Source: Pseudomonas sp. GL-B-19 | GTDB lineage: Bacteria; Pseudomonadota; Gammaproteobacteria; Pseudomonadales; Pseudomonadaceae | Length of the DNA: 64,000 nt | Assembly: GCF_019956415.1 (NCBI RefSeq) | Contig: NZ_JAHBDK010000014.1 | Coordinates: forward strand, 62,001 to 126,000 | Direction: 5' to 3' | Shown: positions 21,420-31,118 of the stretch, one piece after another | How the letters are laid out: the number at the start of each line of letters is the position of its first letter | Numbering within the stretch: the first letter of the stretch is position 1 | Notes under the pieces: generated by a model | What the model was told of the DNA's origin: nothing | Database searches by the model: none | Seen by the model: only the letters and a program-made list of their open reading frames with translations | Made by a program: the position numbers and the translations under genes

Positions 21420-22717
21420 GAAACCTTCTTCGAGGGATGCTTGTCGTTATCTGCTGCCTGGCAGGGTTAGCGACGGCAGATGAAAAAAACATTCTGGTTA
21501 CCAGCGGCAGTGATCGGGCCACCCCGATTGCAGTCGTTCCGTTCGCGTTCCAGGGCGGTACTGTCCTGCCGGACGACATGGCCGAAATCATCGGTAACGA
21601 CCTGCGCAACTCGGGTTACTACTCGCCGATTCCAAAGCAGAACATGATCAGCCTGCCGAGCCAGGCCAGCGAAATCATTTTCCGTGACTGGAAGGCGGTT
21701 GGCGCCCAGTACATTATGGTCGGCAGCATTGTTCCGGCAGGCGGTCGTCTGCAGGTGCAGTACGCTCTGTTCAACGTCGCCACCGAGCAGCAAGTGCTGA
21801 CCGGCAGCGTGTCGGGCAGCGTTGATCAACTGCGCGACATGGCGCACTACATCGCTGACCAGTCGTTTGAAAAACTGACCGGTATCAAAGGTGCGTTCTC
21901 GACGCGTCTGTTGTACGTGACGGCCGAGCGTTTCTCTGAGAAGAACACGCGCTACACGCTGCAACGTTCGGACTATGACGGTGCCCGCGCCGTGACCTTG
22001 CTGCAATCGCGCGAGCCGATTCTGTCGCCGCGTTTTGCACCGGATGGCAAGCGCATCGCGTATGTGTCGTTCGAGCAGAAGCGTCCACGTATTTTCGTGC
22101 AGAACATCGACACCGGTCGCCGCGAGCAGATCACCAACTTCGAAGGCCTGAACGGCGCGCCAGCCTGGTCGCCGGACGGCAATCGCCTGGCCTTCGTATT
22201 GTCCAAGGACGGCAACCCGGACATCTACGTGATGAACCTGGGTTCGCGTCAGATCTCTCGCGTCACCAATGGTCCCGGCATCAACACCGAACCGTTCTGG
22301 GGTAAGGATGGTTCGACCATCTACTTCACTTCCGACCGTGGCGGCAAGCCACAGATCTACAAAACCAGCGTCGGTGGTGGCGGTGCGGAGCGTGTGACCT
22401 TCGTGGGTAACTACAACGCCAACCCGAAGCTTTCAGCTGATGAAAAGACCCTTGTGATGATTCACCGCCAGGACGGCTTCACCAATTTCAAGGTGGCGGC
22501 CCAGGATTTGCAGCGCGGTAGTGTAAAGATCCTCACTGATAGCACTCTGGACGAGTCGCCCACTGTCGCGCCTAACGGCACCATGGTAATCTACGCCACC
22601 CGCCAGCAGGGCCGGGGAGTCTTGATGCTCGTGTCCATTAATGGACGCGTAAGGCTCCCGCTTCCTACCGCACAAGGCGAAGTCAGAGAACCTTCCTGGT
22701 CCCCTTACCTGAACTGA
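21416..22717 (+). CDS. tolB: Tol-Pal system periplasmic protein TolB
   Basis: A 433-residue periplasmic protein that binds Pal and TolA. Signal peptide: [21 protein letters not shown], with the mature chain from about DEKN. An N-terminal alpha/beta domain is followed by a six-bladed beta-propeller with WD40-like repeats: [63 protein letters not shown] and [16 protein letters not shown]. The start is GTG, overlapping the tolA stop as GTGA. Confidence 0.97.
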   Translation: MRNLLRGMLVVICCLAGLATADEKNILVTSGSDRATPIAVVPFAFQGGTVLPDDMAEIIGNDLRNSGYYSPIPKQNMISLPSQASEIIFRDWKAVGAQYIMVGSIVPAGGRLQVQYALFNVATEQQVLTGSVSGSVDQLRDMAHYIADQSFEKLTGIKGAFSTRLLYVTAERFSEKNTRYTLQRSDYDGARAVTLLQSREPILSPRFAPDGKRIAYVSFEQKRPRIFVQNIDTGRREQITNFEGLNGAPAWSPDGNRLAFVLSKDGNPDIYVMNLGSRQISRVTNGPGINTEPFWGKDGSTIYFTSDRGGKPQIYKTSVGGGGAERVTFVGNYNANPKLSADEKTLVMIHRQDGFTNFKVAAQDLQRGSVKILTDSTLDESPTVAPNGTMVIYATRQQGRGVLMLVSINGRVRLPLPTAQGEVREPSWSPYLN

Positions 22718-22769
22718 CGCGGCGCTACACGTTGTACTTAACACATTGGGGTTCATTAGGAGTTTCACG

Positions 22770-23267
22770 ATGGAAATGCTGAAGTTTGGTAAATTTGCTG
22801 CGCTGGCTCTGGCCATGGCTGTAGCTGTAGGTTGCTCGTCCAAAGGCGGCGACAATGCCGGTGAAGGCGCAGTAGATCCAAACGCTGGTTACGGCGCAAA
22901 CACTGGTGCCGTTGACGGTTCCCTGAGCGAAGAAGCTGCTCTGCGCGCAATCACCATCTTCTACTTCGAATACGACAGTTCGGACCTGAAGCCAGAAGCC
23001 ATGCGCGCTCTGGACGTTCACGCAAAAGACCTGAAAGCAAACGGCGCTCGCGTTGTTCTGGAAGGCAACACCGACGAACGTGGTACTCGTGAGTACAACA
23101 TGGCACTGGGCGAGCGTCGTGCGAAAGCCGTTCAACGCTACCTGGTACTGCAAGGTGTTTCCCCAGCTCAGCTGGAACTGGTTTCCTACGGCGAAGAGCG
23201 TCCAGTTGCTACCGGCAACGACGAGCAGTCCTGGGCTCAAAACCGTCGCGTCGAACTGCGTAAGTAA
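22770..23267 (+). CDS. pal: Peptidoglycan-associated lipoprotein Pal (OprL)
   Basis: A 165-residue outer-membrane lipoprotein. The signal peptide ends in the lipobox AVGC, with the lipidated cysteine at residue 22. The C-terminal OmpA-like domain that binds peptidoglycan includes [37 protein letters not shown] and NRRVELRK. The frame is open to 22746; the ATG at 22770 follows AGGAG and gives [12 protein letters not shown], the usual start. The codon choice is more even than in its neighbours, as expected for an abundant protein. Confidence 0.97.
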   Translation: MEMLKFGKFAALALAMAVAVGCSSKGGDNAGEGAVDPNAGYGANTGAVDGSLSEEAALRAITIFYFEYDSSDLKPEAMRALDVHAKDLKANGARVVLEGNTDERGTREYNMALGERRAKAVQRYLVLQGVSPAQLELVSYGEERPVATGNDEQSWAQNRRVELRK

Positions 23268-23273
23268 TTCGTC

Positions 23274-24119
23274 ATGCGAACGTGCCGTCGTGCTGTAACT
23301 GTCTTGGCTCTCAGTCTCGCGCCGCTTGCGGTGTGGGCTGCGGTTCCTGTGGTCGATAACAACTCCGGTTATAACAATAGCGGGACCAGTTATCCGCCTG
23401 CGGGTTACGGTACGAACGGCGCCTATGCCGGGGGAGGGGTTTCGACCCCTGTCTCGGCACAGGGCGAGCTGTTCAACCAACTGCAATCCATGCAGGAGCA
23501 GATCTCACGCCAACAGGGTGTGATCGAAGTTCTGCAAAATGAAGTAGCGCGCATGAAGCAAGAGAACCTGGAGCGATATCAGGATCTTGATCGGCGCATA
23601 GGAACCGGCGTTGCACCTGCCGCGACTCCTGAAAATTCTTCCACCGGTGGTGATTTGAATGCCCCCGGCGCAGCCGCAGCAGCTGGCGCAAGTGCAGGAG
23701 CCGCTGCCGCTCATGCACCTGCCGCGGGTAGCGAACCAGCTGATCCCGCGAAGGAAAAGCTGTATTACGACGCAGCCTTCGACCTGATCAAAGCCAAGGA
23801 TTTCGACAAGGCCAGCCAGGCTTTTGCTGCCTTCCTGCGCAAATACCCGAACAGCCAATACGCGGGCAATGCCCAGTACTGGTTGGGCGAAGTGAACCTG
23901 GCCAAAGGCGATCTGCAAGGTGCAGGTCAGGCGTTTGCCAAGGTTTCGCAGCTGTACCCCAAGCACCCAAAAGTGCCTGACTCTCTGTACAAACTGGCTG
24001 ATGTAGAGCGCCGCCTAGGTCACACCGACAAGGTCAAAGGCATTCTGCAGCAGGTTGTGTCGCAATACCCGGGCACTTCCGCCGCTCAGTTGGCCCAGCG
24101 AGACTTGCAGCGCATGTAA
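23274..24119 (+). CDS. cpoB: Cell division coordinator CpoB (YbgF)
   Basis: A 281-residue periplasmic protein that links Tol-Pal with the peptidoglycan synthase PBP1B. Signal peptide: MRTCRRAVTVLALSLAPLAVWA. A trimeric coiled coil is near 65-110 (FNQLQSMQEQISRQQGVIEVLQNEV), then an Ala/Pro-rich linker, then a TPR domain (about 155-281) with repeats at LYYDAAFDLIKAKDFDKASQAF, AQYWLGEVNLAKGDLQGA and PDSLYKLADVERRLGHTD. It starts 6 nt after pal and is the last tol-operon gene. Confidence 0.95.
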   Translation: MRTCRRAVTVLALSLAPLAVWAAVPVVDNNSGYNNSGTSYPPAGYGTNGAYAGGGVSTPVSAQGELFNQLQSMQEQISRQQGVIEVLQNEVARMKQENLERYQDLDRRIGTGVAPAATPENSSTGGDLNAPGAAAAAGASAGAAAAHAPAAGSEPADPAKEKLYYDAAFDLIKAKDFDKASQAFAAFLRKYPNSQYAGNAQYWLGEVNLAKGDLQGAGQAFAKVSQLYPKHPKVPDSLYKLADVERRLGHTDKVKGILQQVVSQYPGTSAAQLAQRDLQRM

Positions 24120-24141
24120 GCCTGTAAGGCCTGTTTTGAAG

Positions 24142-24167
24142 AAACCCGCGCCTGTCGCGGGTTTTTT
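24142..24167 (+). terminator. Terminator of the tol-pal operon
   Basis: AAACCCGCG (24142-24150) and CGCGGGTTT (24156-24164) form a 9-bp perfect stem with a T run, 22 nt after the cpoB stop. Confidence 0.9.
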
Positions 24168-24285
24168 CGTTAGAATTCACCCCCTTTTTATGAAACACGC
24201 TTTTTGGGATCTGCGCGGTGGCGGGGTTCCTTGAAGTGCCTGACGGAGGCGGACAGCCTGTTTAGCTGTTATGCCCGTGGCGACT

Positions 24286-24933
24286 ATGCAAGACACATTG
24301 AGAATTACCGAAGTTTTTTACTCGTTGCAGGGTGAAACGCGGACTGCCGGGCTGCCCACAGTATTTGTGCGCCTGACCGGTTGCCCATTGCGTTGCCAAT
24401 ACTGCGACAGCGCCTATGCGTTCACTGGCGGCACCATTCGCCCGCTCGACGACATCCTCGAGCAAGTGGCCGGTTTCCGCCCGCGTTATGTGTGTGTCAC
24501 CGGTGGCGAACCGTTGGCCCAGCCTAACGCCATCCCATTGCTCAAGCAGTTGTGCGACGCCGGTTACGAAGTGTCACTGGAAACCAGTGGTGCGCTCGAC
24601 ATCTCGGCAGTAGATTCACGGGTCAGTCGCGTTGTCGACCTGAAAACCCCGGGTTCGAAGGAAGCACACCGCAACCGCTACGAGAATATCGAATTGCTCA
24701 CGCCTAACGATCAGGTGAAGTTTGTCATCTGCTCGCGGGAAGACTACGACTGGGCCGTGTCCAAGCTGATCCAGTACGGTCTTGATCGACGTGCCGGCGA
24801 AGTCCTGTTCTCGCCAAGCCACCACGACCTGAATGCTCGGGACCTGGCGGATTGGGTGGTGGCGGACAACCTGCCCGTGCGTCTGCAATTGCAGCTGCAT
24901 AAATATCTTTGGAATGACGAGCCGGGGCGCTGA
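24286..24933 (+). CDS. queE: 7-carboxy-7-deazaguanine synthase QueE
   Basis: A 215-residue radical SAM enzyme that converts 6-carboxytetrahydropterin to 7-carboxy-7-deazaguanine on the way to queuosine in tRNA. The cluster-binding cysteines are CPLRCQYC (CxxxCxxC), and VTGGEPLAQ is the SAM-contact GGE motif. The frame also allows an ATG 15 nt earlier (24271, [10 protein letters not shown]); the start [17 protein letters not shown] is preferred because it matches the usual N terminus. Neither start has a good ribosome binding site. queC follows after 1 nt. Confidence 0.94.
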   Translation: MQDTLRITEVFYSLQGETRTAGLPTVFVRLTGCPLRCQYCDSAYAFTGGTIRPLDDILEQVAGFRPRYVCVTGGEPLAQPNAIPLLKQLCDAGYEVSLETSGALDISAVDSRVSRVVDLKTPGSKEAHRNRYENIELLTPNDQVKFVICSREDYDWAVSKLIQYGLDRRAGEVLFSPSHHDLNARDLADWVVADNLPVRLQLQLHKYLWNDEPGR

Positions 24934-24934
24934 A

Positions 24935-25627
24935 ATGACGGAACAACTGAATACAGCTGAAAAACGTGCGGTCATCCTGCTGTCCGGCGGCCTGGACTCG
25001 GCGACAGTCGTGGCCATGGCTCGCGCCGAAGGTTACAGCTGCTACACCATGAGCTTCGATTACGGTCAGCGTTCTCATGCCGAGTTGTACGCCGCCGAAC
25101 GCGTCGCCCGAGACCTCGGTGTGGTCGAGCACAAAGTGATCGGTCTGAACCTGAACGGCATCGGCGGTTCGGCGCTGACTGACAGCAGCATCGACATTCC
25201 GGAGGAGCTGGGGGAGGGCATTCCAGTCACTTACGTGCCGGCGCGCAATACGGTATTCCTGTCGCTGGCGTTGGGTTGGGCCGAAGTGCTCGGTGCGCGT
25301 GACATCTTTATTGGTGTCAACGCGGTGGATTACTCCGGTTACCCGGACTGCCGTCCCGAGTTCATCGAGTCCTTCGAGCGCATGGCCAATCTGGCCACCA
25401 AGGCCGGTGTAGAGGGCAATGGCTTCCGTATCCAGGCGCCTCTGCAGAACCTGAGCAAGGCGCAGATCGTCGAGGCGGGCGTGAAGCTGGGCGTCAATTA
25501 CGGGCTGACGGTTTCCTGCTATCAGGCCGACGATAACGGCCGTGCGTGCGGCAAATGCGATAGCTGCCGACTGCGTGCAGAAGGCTTTGCGGCGGCCGGA
25601 ATCAGTGACCCAACACCTTATTTTTGA
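24935..25627 (+). CDS. queC: 7-cyano-7-deazaguanine synthase QueC
   Basis: A 230-residue ATP-dependent enzyme making preQ0 from the QueE product with ammonia. The PP-loop is [13 protein letters not shown]. The C-terminal zinc site is [17 protein letters not shown], with four cysteines. The frame is open to 24833, but the ATG at 24935, just after the queE stop, gives [19 protein letters not shown]. Confidence 0.96.
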   Translation: MTEQLNTAEKRAVILLSGGLDSATVVAMARAEGYSCYTMSFDYGQRSHAELYAAERVARDLGVVEHKVIGLNLNGIGGSALTDSSIDIPEELGEGIPVTYVPARNTVFLSLALGWAEVLGARDIFIGVNAVDYSGYPDCRPEFIESFERMANLATKAGVEGNGFRIQAPLQNLSKAQIVEAGVKLGVNYGLTVSCYQADDNGRACGKCDSCRLRAEGFAAAGISDPTPYF

Positions 25628-25645
25628 TTTATTTCAAATTAGGTG

Positions 25646-25673
25646 TTGAATAGTCCTTAAAAATCAGTATTAT
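25646..25673 (+). promoter_or_regulatory. Promoter of tRNA-Lys
   Basis: TTGAAT (25646-25651), 16-nt spacer, TATTAT (25668-25673). A GC-rich stretch (CGCGCC) follows the -10, as in stringently controlled stable-RNA promoters. Confidence 0.7.
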
Positions 25674-25690
25674 ACGCGCCACCACACAGC

Positions 25691-25766
25691 GGGTCGTTAG
25701 CTCAGTTGGTAGAGCAGTTGGCTTTTAACCAATTGGTCGTAGGTTCGAATCCCACACGACCCACCA
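25691..25766 (+). tRNA. tRNA-Lys (anticodon TTT)
   Basis: A 76-nt tRNA with encoded CCA. The acceptor stem is GGGTCGT/ACGACCC; the D arm is TTAGCTCAGTTGGTAGAGC; the anticodon loop is CTTTTAA between GTTGG and CCAAT; the T arm has GGTTCGAATCC. The same gene, between queC and nadA, is an integration site of large conjugative islands in P. aeruginosa; here nadA follows directly and no island is present. Confidence 0.97.
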
Positions 25767-25787
25767 TTTTTGTAGCAGTTTTAAAAG

Positions 25788-25829
25788 TCTGGAAGGCCCA
25801 CGCAAGTGAGGATTTCCGGATTTTTTTTT
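25788..25829 (+). terminator. Likely terminator of tRNA-Lys
   Basis: TCTGGAA (25788-25794) can pair with TTCCGGA (25814-25820), with one G-T pair and a 19-nt loop, followed by nine Ts. The T run is strong, the stem modest. Confidence 0.6.
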
Positions 25830-26039
25830 GCCCGCGATTTAAGGTCGCCCGGGTTCTGGGCTGCACCGCGTGACGCAGGTCAGAATCATCTTTTGCATCC
25901 GCGGGATATTCTGTAGCCTTGCCGGCTTCAACGCTGTCCGTGCCTGATGAATACTCACTCTCCCGGCGGTACCCCTGAAGGGTCCGGAGCCGGGTGTATA
26001 CTCGACTTTCGCGCAAATGCGCCTGCAGGTCTTGCGAAC

Positions 26040-27098
26040 ATGACGCAGATTTCCGAACGCCTTTTGGTTCAGGCTCACCTCGATGCCAAGCAGCCCAAGC
26101 CGCTGACTGCCGAGGAAGAAGCCTATTACCGTGCCGCCATCGCCGCCGAGCTCAAGGCTCAGGACGCGGTGCTGGTTGCCCACTTCTATTGCGATCCGGT
26201 GATTCAGGCCCTGGCCGAAGAAACCGGTGGTTGCGTCTCCGACTCGCTGGAGATGGCCCGCTTTGGCAATGCTCACCCGGCCAAGACCGTGGTGGTCGCC
26301 GGGGTGAAGTTCATGGGCGAAACCGCAAAAATCCTCAACCCTGAAAAACGCGTGCTGATGCCAACCCTTGAGGCGACCTGCTCGCTGGACCTGGGTTGCC
26401 CGGTGGACGAATTTTCGGCGTTTTGCGATCAGCACCCGGAACGCACGGTAGTGGTGTATGCCAATACCTCGGCGGCGGTCAAAGCGCGAGCGGATTGGGT
26501 GGTGACGTCCAGCTGTGCGCTGGAGATCGTCGAAAGCCTGATGGATAACGGCGAGACCATCATCTGGGGGCCGGACAAACACCTGGGCACCTACATTCAG
26601 CGCCAGACCGGTGCGGACATGCTGCTGTGGGACGGTGCCTGCATCGTTCACGAAGAATTCAAGTCCAAGCAGCTTGAAGACATGAAGGCGCTGTACCCGG
26701 ATGCTGCGATTCTGGTGCACCCAGAGTCGCCAACCGCGGTGATCGAATTGGCGGATGCCGTCGGTTCCACCAGTCAGCTGATCGCGGCGGCCCAGAGCCT
26801 GCCGAACAAAACGCTGATCGTCGCCACTGATCGCGGCATTTTCTACAAAATGCAGCAGTTGTGTCCGGACAAGGTCTTCATCGAGGCGCCAACGGCCGGT
26901 AACGGTGCAGCGTGCCGTAGTTGCGCGCACTGCCCATGGATGGCGATGAACACCCTTGAGCGCACGCTGAAGAGCTTGAAAGAGGGGGCGAACGAGATCT
27001 TTGTAGATCCAGCGTTGATCCCTCAAGCCATTCGGCCGTTGAAGCGCATGCTCGACTTCACTCAGGCGGCGCGGATGAAGCTGGCCGGCAACGCTTGA
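26040..27098 (+). CDS. nadA: Quinolinate synthase NadA
   Basis: A 352-residue iron-sulfur enzyme condensing iminoaspartate with dihydroxyacetone phosphate to quinolinate in NAD synthesis. The three 4Fe-4S cysteines are expected in [15 protein letters not shown] and [28 protein letters not shown] is the N-terminal family block. The frame is open to 25947, but the ATG at 26040 gives [14 protein letters not shown], the usual start. Confidence 0.96.
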   Translation: MTQISERLLVQAHLDAKQPKPLTAEEEAYYRAAIAAELKAQDAVLVAHFYCDPVIQALAEETGGCVSDSLEMARFGNAHPAKTVVVAGVKFMGETAKILNPEKRVLMPTLEATCSLDLGCPVDEFSAFCDQHPERTVVVYANTSAAVKARADWVVTSSCALEIVESLMDNGETIIWGPDKHLGTYIQRQTGADMLLWDGACIVHEEFKSKQLEDMKALYPDAAILVHPESPTAVIELADAVGSTSQLIAAAQSLPNKTLIVATDRGIFYKMQQLCPDKVFIEAPTAGNGAACRSCAHCPWMAMNTLERTLKSLKEGANEIFVDPALIPQAIRPLKRMLDFTQAARMKLAGNA

Positions 27099-27121
27099 GA
27101 ACTTTCAGCTAGTCACGAAAA

Positions 27122-27153
27122 ACTGTGGGAGCGAGCAGGCTCGCTCCCACAGT
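27122..27153. repeat. Compact REP palindrome
   Basis: ACTGTGGGAGCGAG (27122-27135) and its exact complement (27140-27153) enclose a 4-nt loop, with no REPIN spacer. It lies between the convergent nadA and RDD genes, and TTTT follows after GG, so it may act as their shared terminator. Confidence 0.85.
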
Positions 27154-27171
27154 GGTTTTCGTTTGGCTGAA

Positions 27172-27660
27172 TTACTTGGTTTTCTTTGGAATCCGCACCA
27201 GTTGCGTATTGGAGTAGATGTCATGCCAGCTGCGCTTCTGCTTGTCGAACAGCGACCAGAAGAAACCCAGCCCGAGGCATAGCCAGGACGCAATCGACAC
27301 CACAAATCGCAACAACGCCTGCCACAGGCTGATGGACGAGCCATCGGCGTTCTGTACGCGGATGCACCACACCTGCATGCCGAGGGTCTGACCCGACCAG
27401 GTCCAGAACTTGGCGAAGAAGCCGAACAGCACAAACAGCAGCACGGTCGAAAGCAATGGATCACCGTCCAGCGCGCCGGCTTCAGTCAGAGTGCGCATTT
27501 TGTCTTCGCCGAGGATCGCCATCTGGATCATCTTGTAAATGCCGCTGGTGACGATCAGCAGGGCGGTACACAACAGGAAGTCATAGAACATCGCTGCCAG
27601 ACGACGACCCAGGGTGGCGGCGGGAAAGTCGCCCTGGGGGTTGAGCAGGTGTTTCGACAT
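27172..27660 (-). CDS. RDD family membrane protein
   Basis: A 162-residue protein with three to four membrane helices. It has the family pattern: GRRLAAMFYDFLLCTALLIV (Arg then Asp in the first helix), WSGQTLGMQVWCIRVQNADG and ALLRFVVSIASWLCLGLGFFWSLFDKQKRSWHD. RDD proteins are poorly understood; some are implicated in ion transport. The gene stands alone. Confidence 0.88.
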   Translation of the reverse strand: MSKHLLNPQGDFPAATLGRRLAAMFYDFLLCTALLIVTSGIYKMIQMAILGEDKMRTLTEAGALDGDPLLSTVLLFVLFGFFAKFWTWSGQTLGMQVWCIRVQNADGSSISLWQALLRFVVSIASWLCLGLGFFWSLFDKQKRSWHDIYSNTQLVRIPKKTK

Positions 27661-27710
27661 GGCAGCCTCTGGACAGAAAAAGAAGCCATTTTACGGATTT
27701 ACGCGCACAA

Positions 27711-27742
27711 AAAAGCCCCTGATGTCAGCATCAGGGGCTTTT
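27711..27742 (-). terminator. Terminator of the cold-shock gene
   Basis: AAAAGCCCCTGATG (27711-27724) and CATCAGGGGCTTTT (27729-27742) make a 14-bp perfect stem with a 4-nt loop. Read on the minus strand it follows the cold-shock gene and ends in Ts. Confidence 0.92.
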
Positions 27743-27755
27743 TCGTTACAGAAGA

Positions 27756-27968
27756 TTAGGCTTCTGCTTGTACTTCGTCAGCCTGCATGCCTTTCTGGCC
27801 TTGCACAGCAACGAAAGTCACTTTCTGGCCTTCTTTCAGGCTCTTGAAGCCGTTGCCCTGGATGGCGCGGAAATGCACGAACAGATCCGGACCGCTTTCA
27901 GGAGTGATAAAACCAAAACCTTTCTCGTCGTTAAACCACTTGACGGTACCGCTCTGACGTTGGGACAT
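27756..27968 (-). CDS. Cold-shock protein, CspA family
   Basis: A 70-residue single-domain nucleic acid chaperone: [19 protein letters not shown] contains RNP1 (KGFGFI) and DLFVHFRAI contains RNP2. It binds single-stranded RNA and DNA to melt structures. The start follows AAAGGAA. A leader of up to about 400 nt lies upstream, which is usual for CspA-type genes whose mRNA leader folds with temperature. Confidence 0.95.
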   Translation of the reverse strand: MSQRQSGTVKWFNDEKGFGFITPESGPDLFVHFRAIQGNGFKSLKEGQKVTFVAVQGQKGMQADEVQAEA

Positions 27969-28372
27969 TTCTTATTTCCTTTGACGCTAAAATTAATGAC
28001 AGTCTCCTTCTCGTGAAAGAGTACTGGGGCTGGTTGCAGGAGAGTAAGAAGACGTCGAACGGGATGTAGCTAACTGGTAGGCTACTGCCCAGGTCACGAT
28101 TCCAAGCGACCCTTGCAAACACAGTGGACAAACTCTACGCCAACTACGGGAGAAAAAACAAGCCCTGTCAGAGGCCCGGTTTTGCTCAGGTTGAGGGCAT
28201 TAGTCGCTCCACTAGTGCGTTCTTATTCTTTGTGGCTGTTCAATTGTTTTCGAACGTTATAAGCCGCGTTCATAAACGAAGCTTACAGGTAATGATATGC
28301 ACTACTTTATGGCGGTTGCGTTACACATTAGTGCACTGTTAACGCAACCGCGTTACTTATAGAAACAGTCAA
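27969..28372. other. Non-coding gap upstream of the cold-shock gene, with a long inverted repeat
   Basis: No gene is supported. GCGGTTGCGTTA (28312-28323) and TAACGCAACCGC (28340-28351) form a perfect 12-bp inverted repeat with a 16-nt spacer that itself contains GTGCAC. It lies 22 nt past the gcvT stop. On the gcvT strand it lacks a T run, so it is either a weak terminator or a protein-binding site. The cold-shock promoter and leader must lie in 27969-28300. Confidence 0.55.
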
Positions 28373-29497
28373 TCAGCCACGATAGTAGCGTTGTGCAACA
28401 AATGGCATTTTGCTTACAAGCAAAGGCACCTTTTTCCCACGGACAATCGCCCACACGGGTGTGTCGATGGCGATATAAGCGCTGTTGACGTAACCCATGG
28501 CCAACGGACCGCCGAGTGTCGGACCGAAGCCGCCACTGCAAACAGTACCGATGATGTCGCCGGCTTCGTTGACGATTTCCGCGCCTTCACGCACAGGCGT
28601 GCGTTCCTGAGGCAGCAGACCGACGCGCTTGCGGCTGACGCCACCTTGTTGTTGTGCGAACACGGTTTCAGCGCCAGGGAAGCCACCCGCCCGCGCACCA
28701 TCGGCACGACGAGGCTTGGAAATGGCCCACAGCAGGCTCGCTTCGATAGGCGTGGTCTCGGTGTTCATGTCATGGCCGTAGAGGCACAGGCCGGCTTCCA
28801 GACGCAGCGAGTCACGGGCGCCGAGGCCGATGGCCGCCACTTCAGTTTCAGCCAGCAGGGAGCGGGCAAGGGCTTCGGCGTTGGCGGCCGGTACCGAGAT
28901 TTCGAAACCGTCTTCACCGGTGTAGCCCGAGCGGCTGACAAAGCAGTCAACACCCAGCAGTTTCACGCGGGCGAACTGCATGAAGGTCATCTTCGTCACT
29001 TCGGGTGCCAGACGCGCGAGCACGGTGACCGCGGCCGGGCCTTGCAGCGCCAACAGCGCGCGTTCTTCGAACAACGGCTCGATGGTGCACTGGTCGCCGA
29101 TGTGCTTGCGCAGGTGCGCCAGGTCCTGATCCTTGCAGGCCGCGTTGACCACCAGGAACAGTTCATCGTTACCGAGGTTGGCGACCATCAGGTCGTCGAG
29201 GATGCCACCGGTTTCGTTGGTGAACATCGCGTAGCGCTGCATGCCCACCGGCAGGTCGATGATGTCCACCGGCACCAGGGTTTCCAGGGCCTTGGCGGCA
29301 TTGGCACCGGTCAGGCGAATCTGGCCCATGTGCGAGACATCGAACAACCCGGCCTGATCACGGGTGTGTTGGTGTTCTTTCATCACGCCGAGCGGGTATT
29401 GCACCGGCATGTCATAGCCAGCGAACGGCACTATGCGTGCGCCAAGTTCGATGTGCAGAGCGTGCAGCGGGGTTTTCAGCAATTGTTCGGTGGACAT
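28373..29497 (-). CDS. gcvT: Glycine cleavage system aminomethyltransferase (T protein)
   Basis: A 374-residue enzyme that takes the aminomethyl group from lipoylated GcvH, releases ammonia and makes methylenetetrahydrofolate. Conserved blocks: [46 protein letters not shown] and [16 protein letters not shown]. The C-terminal part contains [21 protein letters not shown]. The frame is open to 29728; the ATG at 29497 follows AGGAG at 7 nt. It is the last gene of the gcvH-gcvP-sdaA-gcvT unit, 38 nt after sdaA. Confidence 0.96.
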   Translation of the reverse strand: MSTEQLLKTPLHALHIELGARIVPFAGYDMPVQYPLGVMKEHQHTRDQAGLFDVSHMGQIRLTGANAAKALETLVPVDIIDLPVGMQRYAMFTNETGGILDDLMVANLGNDELFLVVNAACKDQDLAHLRKHIGDQCTIEPLFEERALLALQGPAAVTVLARLAPEVTKMTFMQFARVKLLGVDCFVSRSGYTGEDGFEISVPAANAEALARSLLAETEVAAIGLGARDSLRLEAGLCLYGHDMNTETTPIEASLLWAISKPRRADGARAGGFPGAETVFAQQQGGVSRKRVGLLPQERTPVREGAEIVNEAGDIIGTVCSGGFGPTLGGPLAMGYVNSAYIAIDTPVWAIVRGKKVPLLVSKMPFVAQRYYRG

Positions 29498-29535
29498 ATT
29501 CAGCTCCTGAAAAAGTGTGCAAATGCGCGTGAGCA

Positions 29536-30912
<1,377 letters not shown>

Positions 30913-30973
30913 GGTTGTTCTCCGGTTTCTTCTTATAGGTATGGGCGCAATCTGAAACTTGCCACAGATCCCC

Positions 30974-31063
30974 TGTAGGAGTGAGCCTGCTCGCGATAGC
31001 GGTCTTTCAGTCGACATTTATGGTGAATGTCAGTCCGTCATCGCGAGCAGGCTCACTCCTACA
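30974..31063. repeat. REPIN between gcvP and sdaA
   Basis: Two arms of the GTAGGAGTGAGCCTGCTCGC type (30974-30997 and 31040-31063) with a 42-nt spacer holding CAGTCGACAT and GAATGTCAG. It sits within the glycine operon at the place where P. aeruginosa has glyA2. Confidence 0.9.
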
Positions 31064-31088
31064 AGGGTTTTGTGATGTTCTTGGAAGT

Positions 31089-31110
31089 GGGGGCGAGCAG
31101 ACTCGCCCCC
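31089..31110 (-). terminator. Hairpin after gcvP
   Basis: GGGGGCGAG (31089-31097) pairs with CTCGCCCCC (31102-31110), loop 4 nt, 8 nt past the gcvP stop. On the minus strand no T run follows, so it may act as an mRNA-stabilising or attenuating hairpin rather than a full terminator. Confidence 0.5.
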
Positions 31111-31118
31111 TTATCCGT

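Noticed and set aside
25767..26039. Remnant of an integrated island after tRNA-Lys
   Set aside because: No integrase, no duplicated tRNA end and no change of composition were noticed in the short gap before nadA.
28124..28342. 72-codon open frame upstream of the cold-shock gene
   Set aside because: It ends in the 12-bp inverted repeat and lacks a ribosome binding site; it looks like leader DNA.
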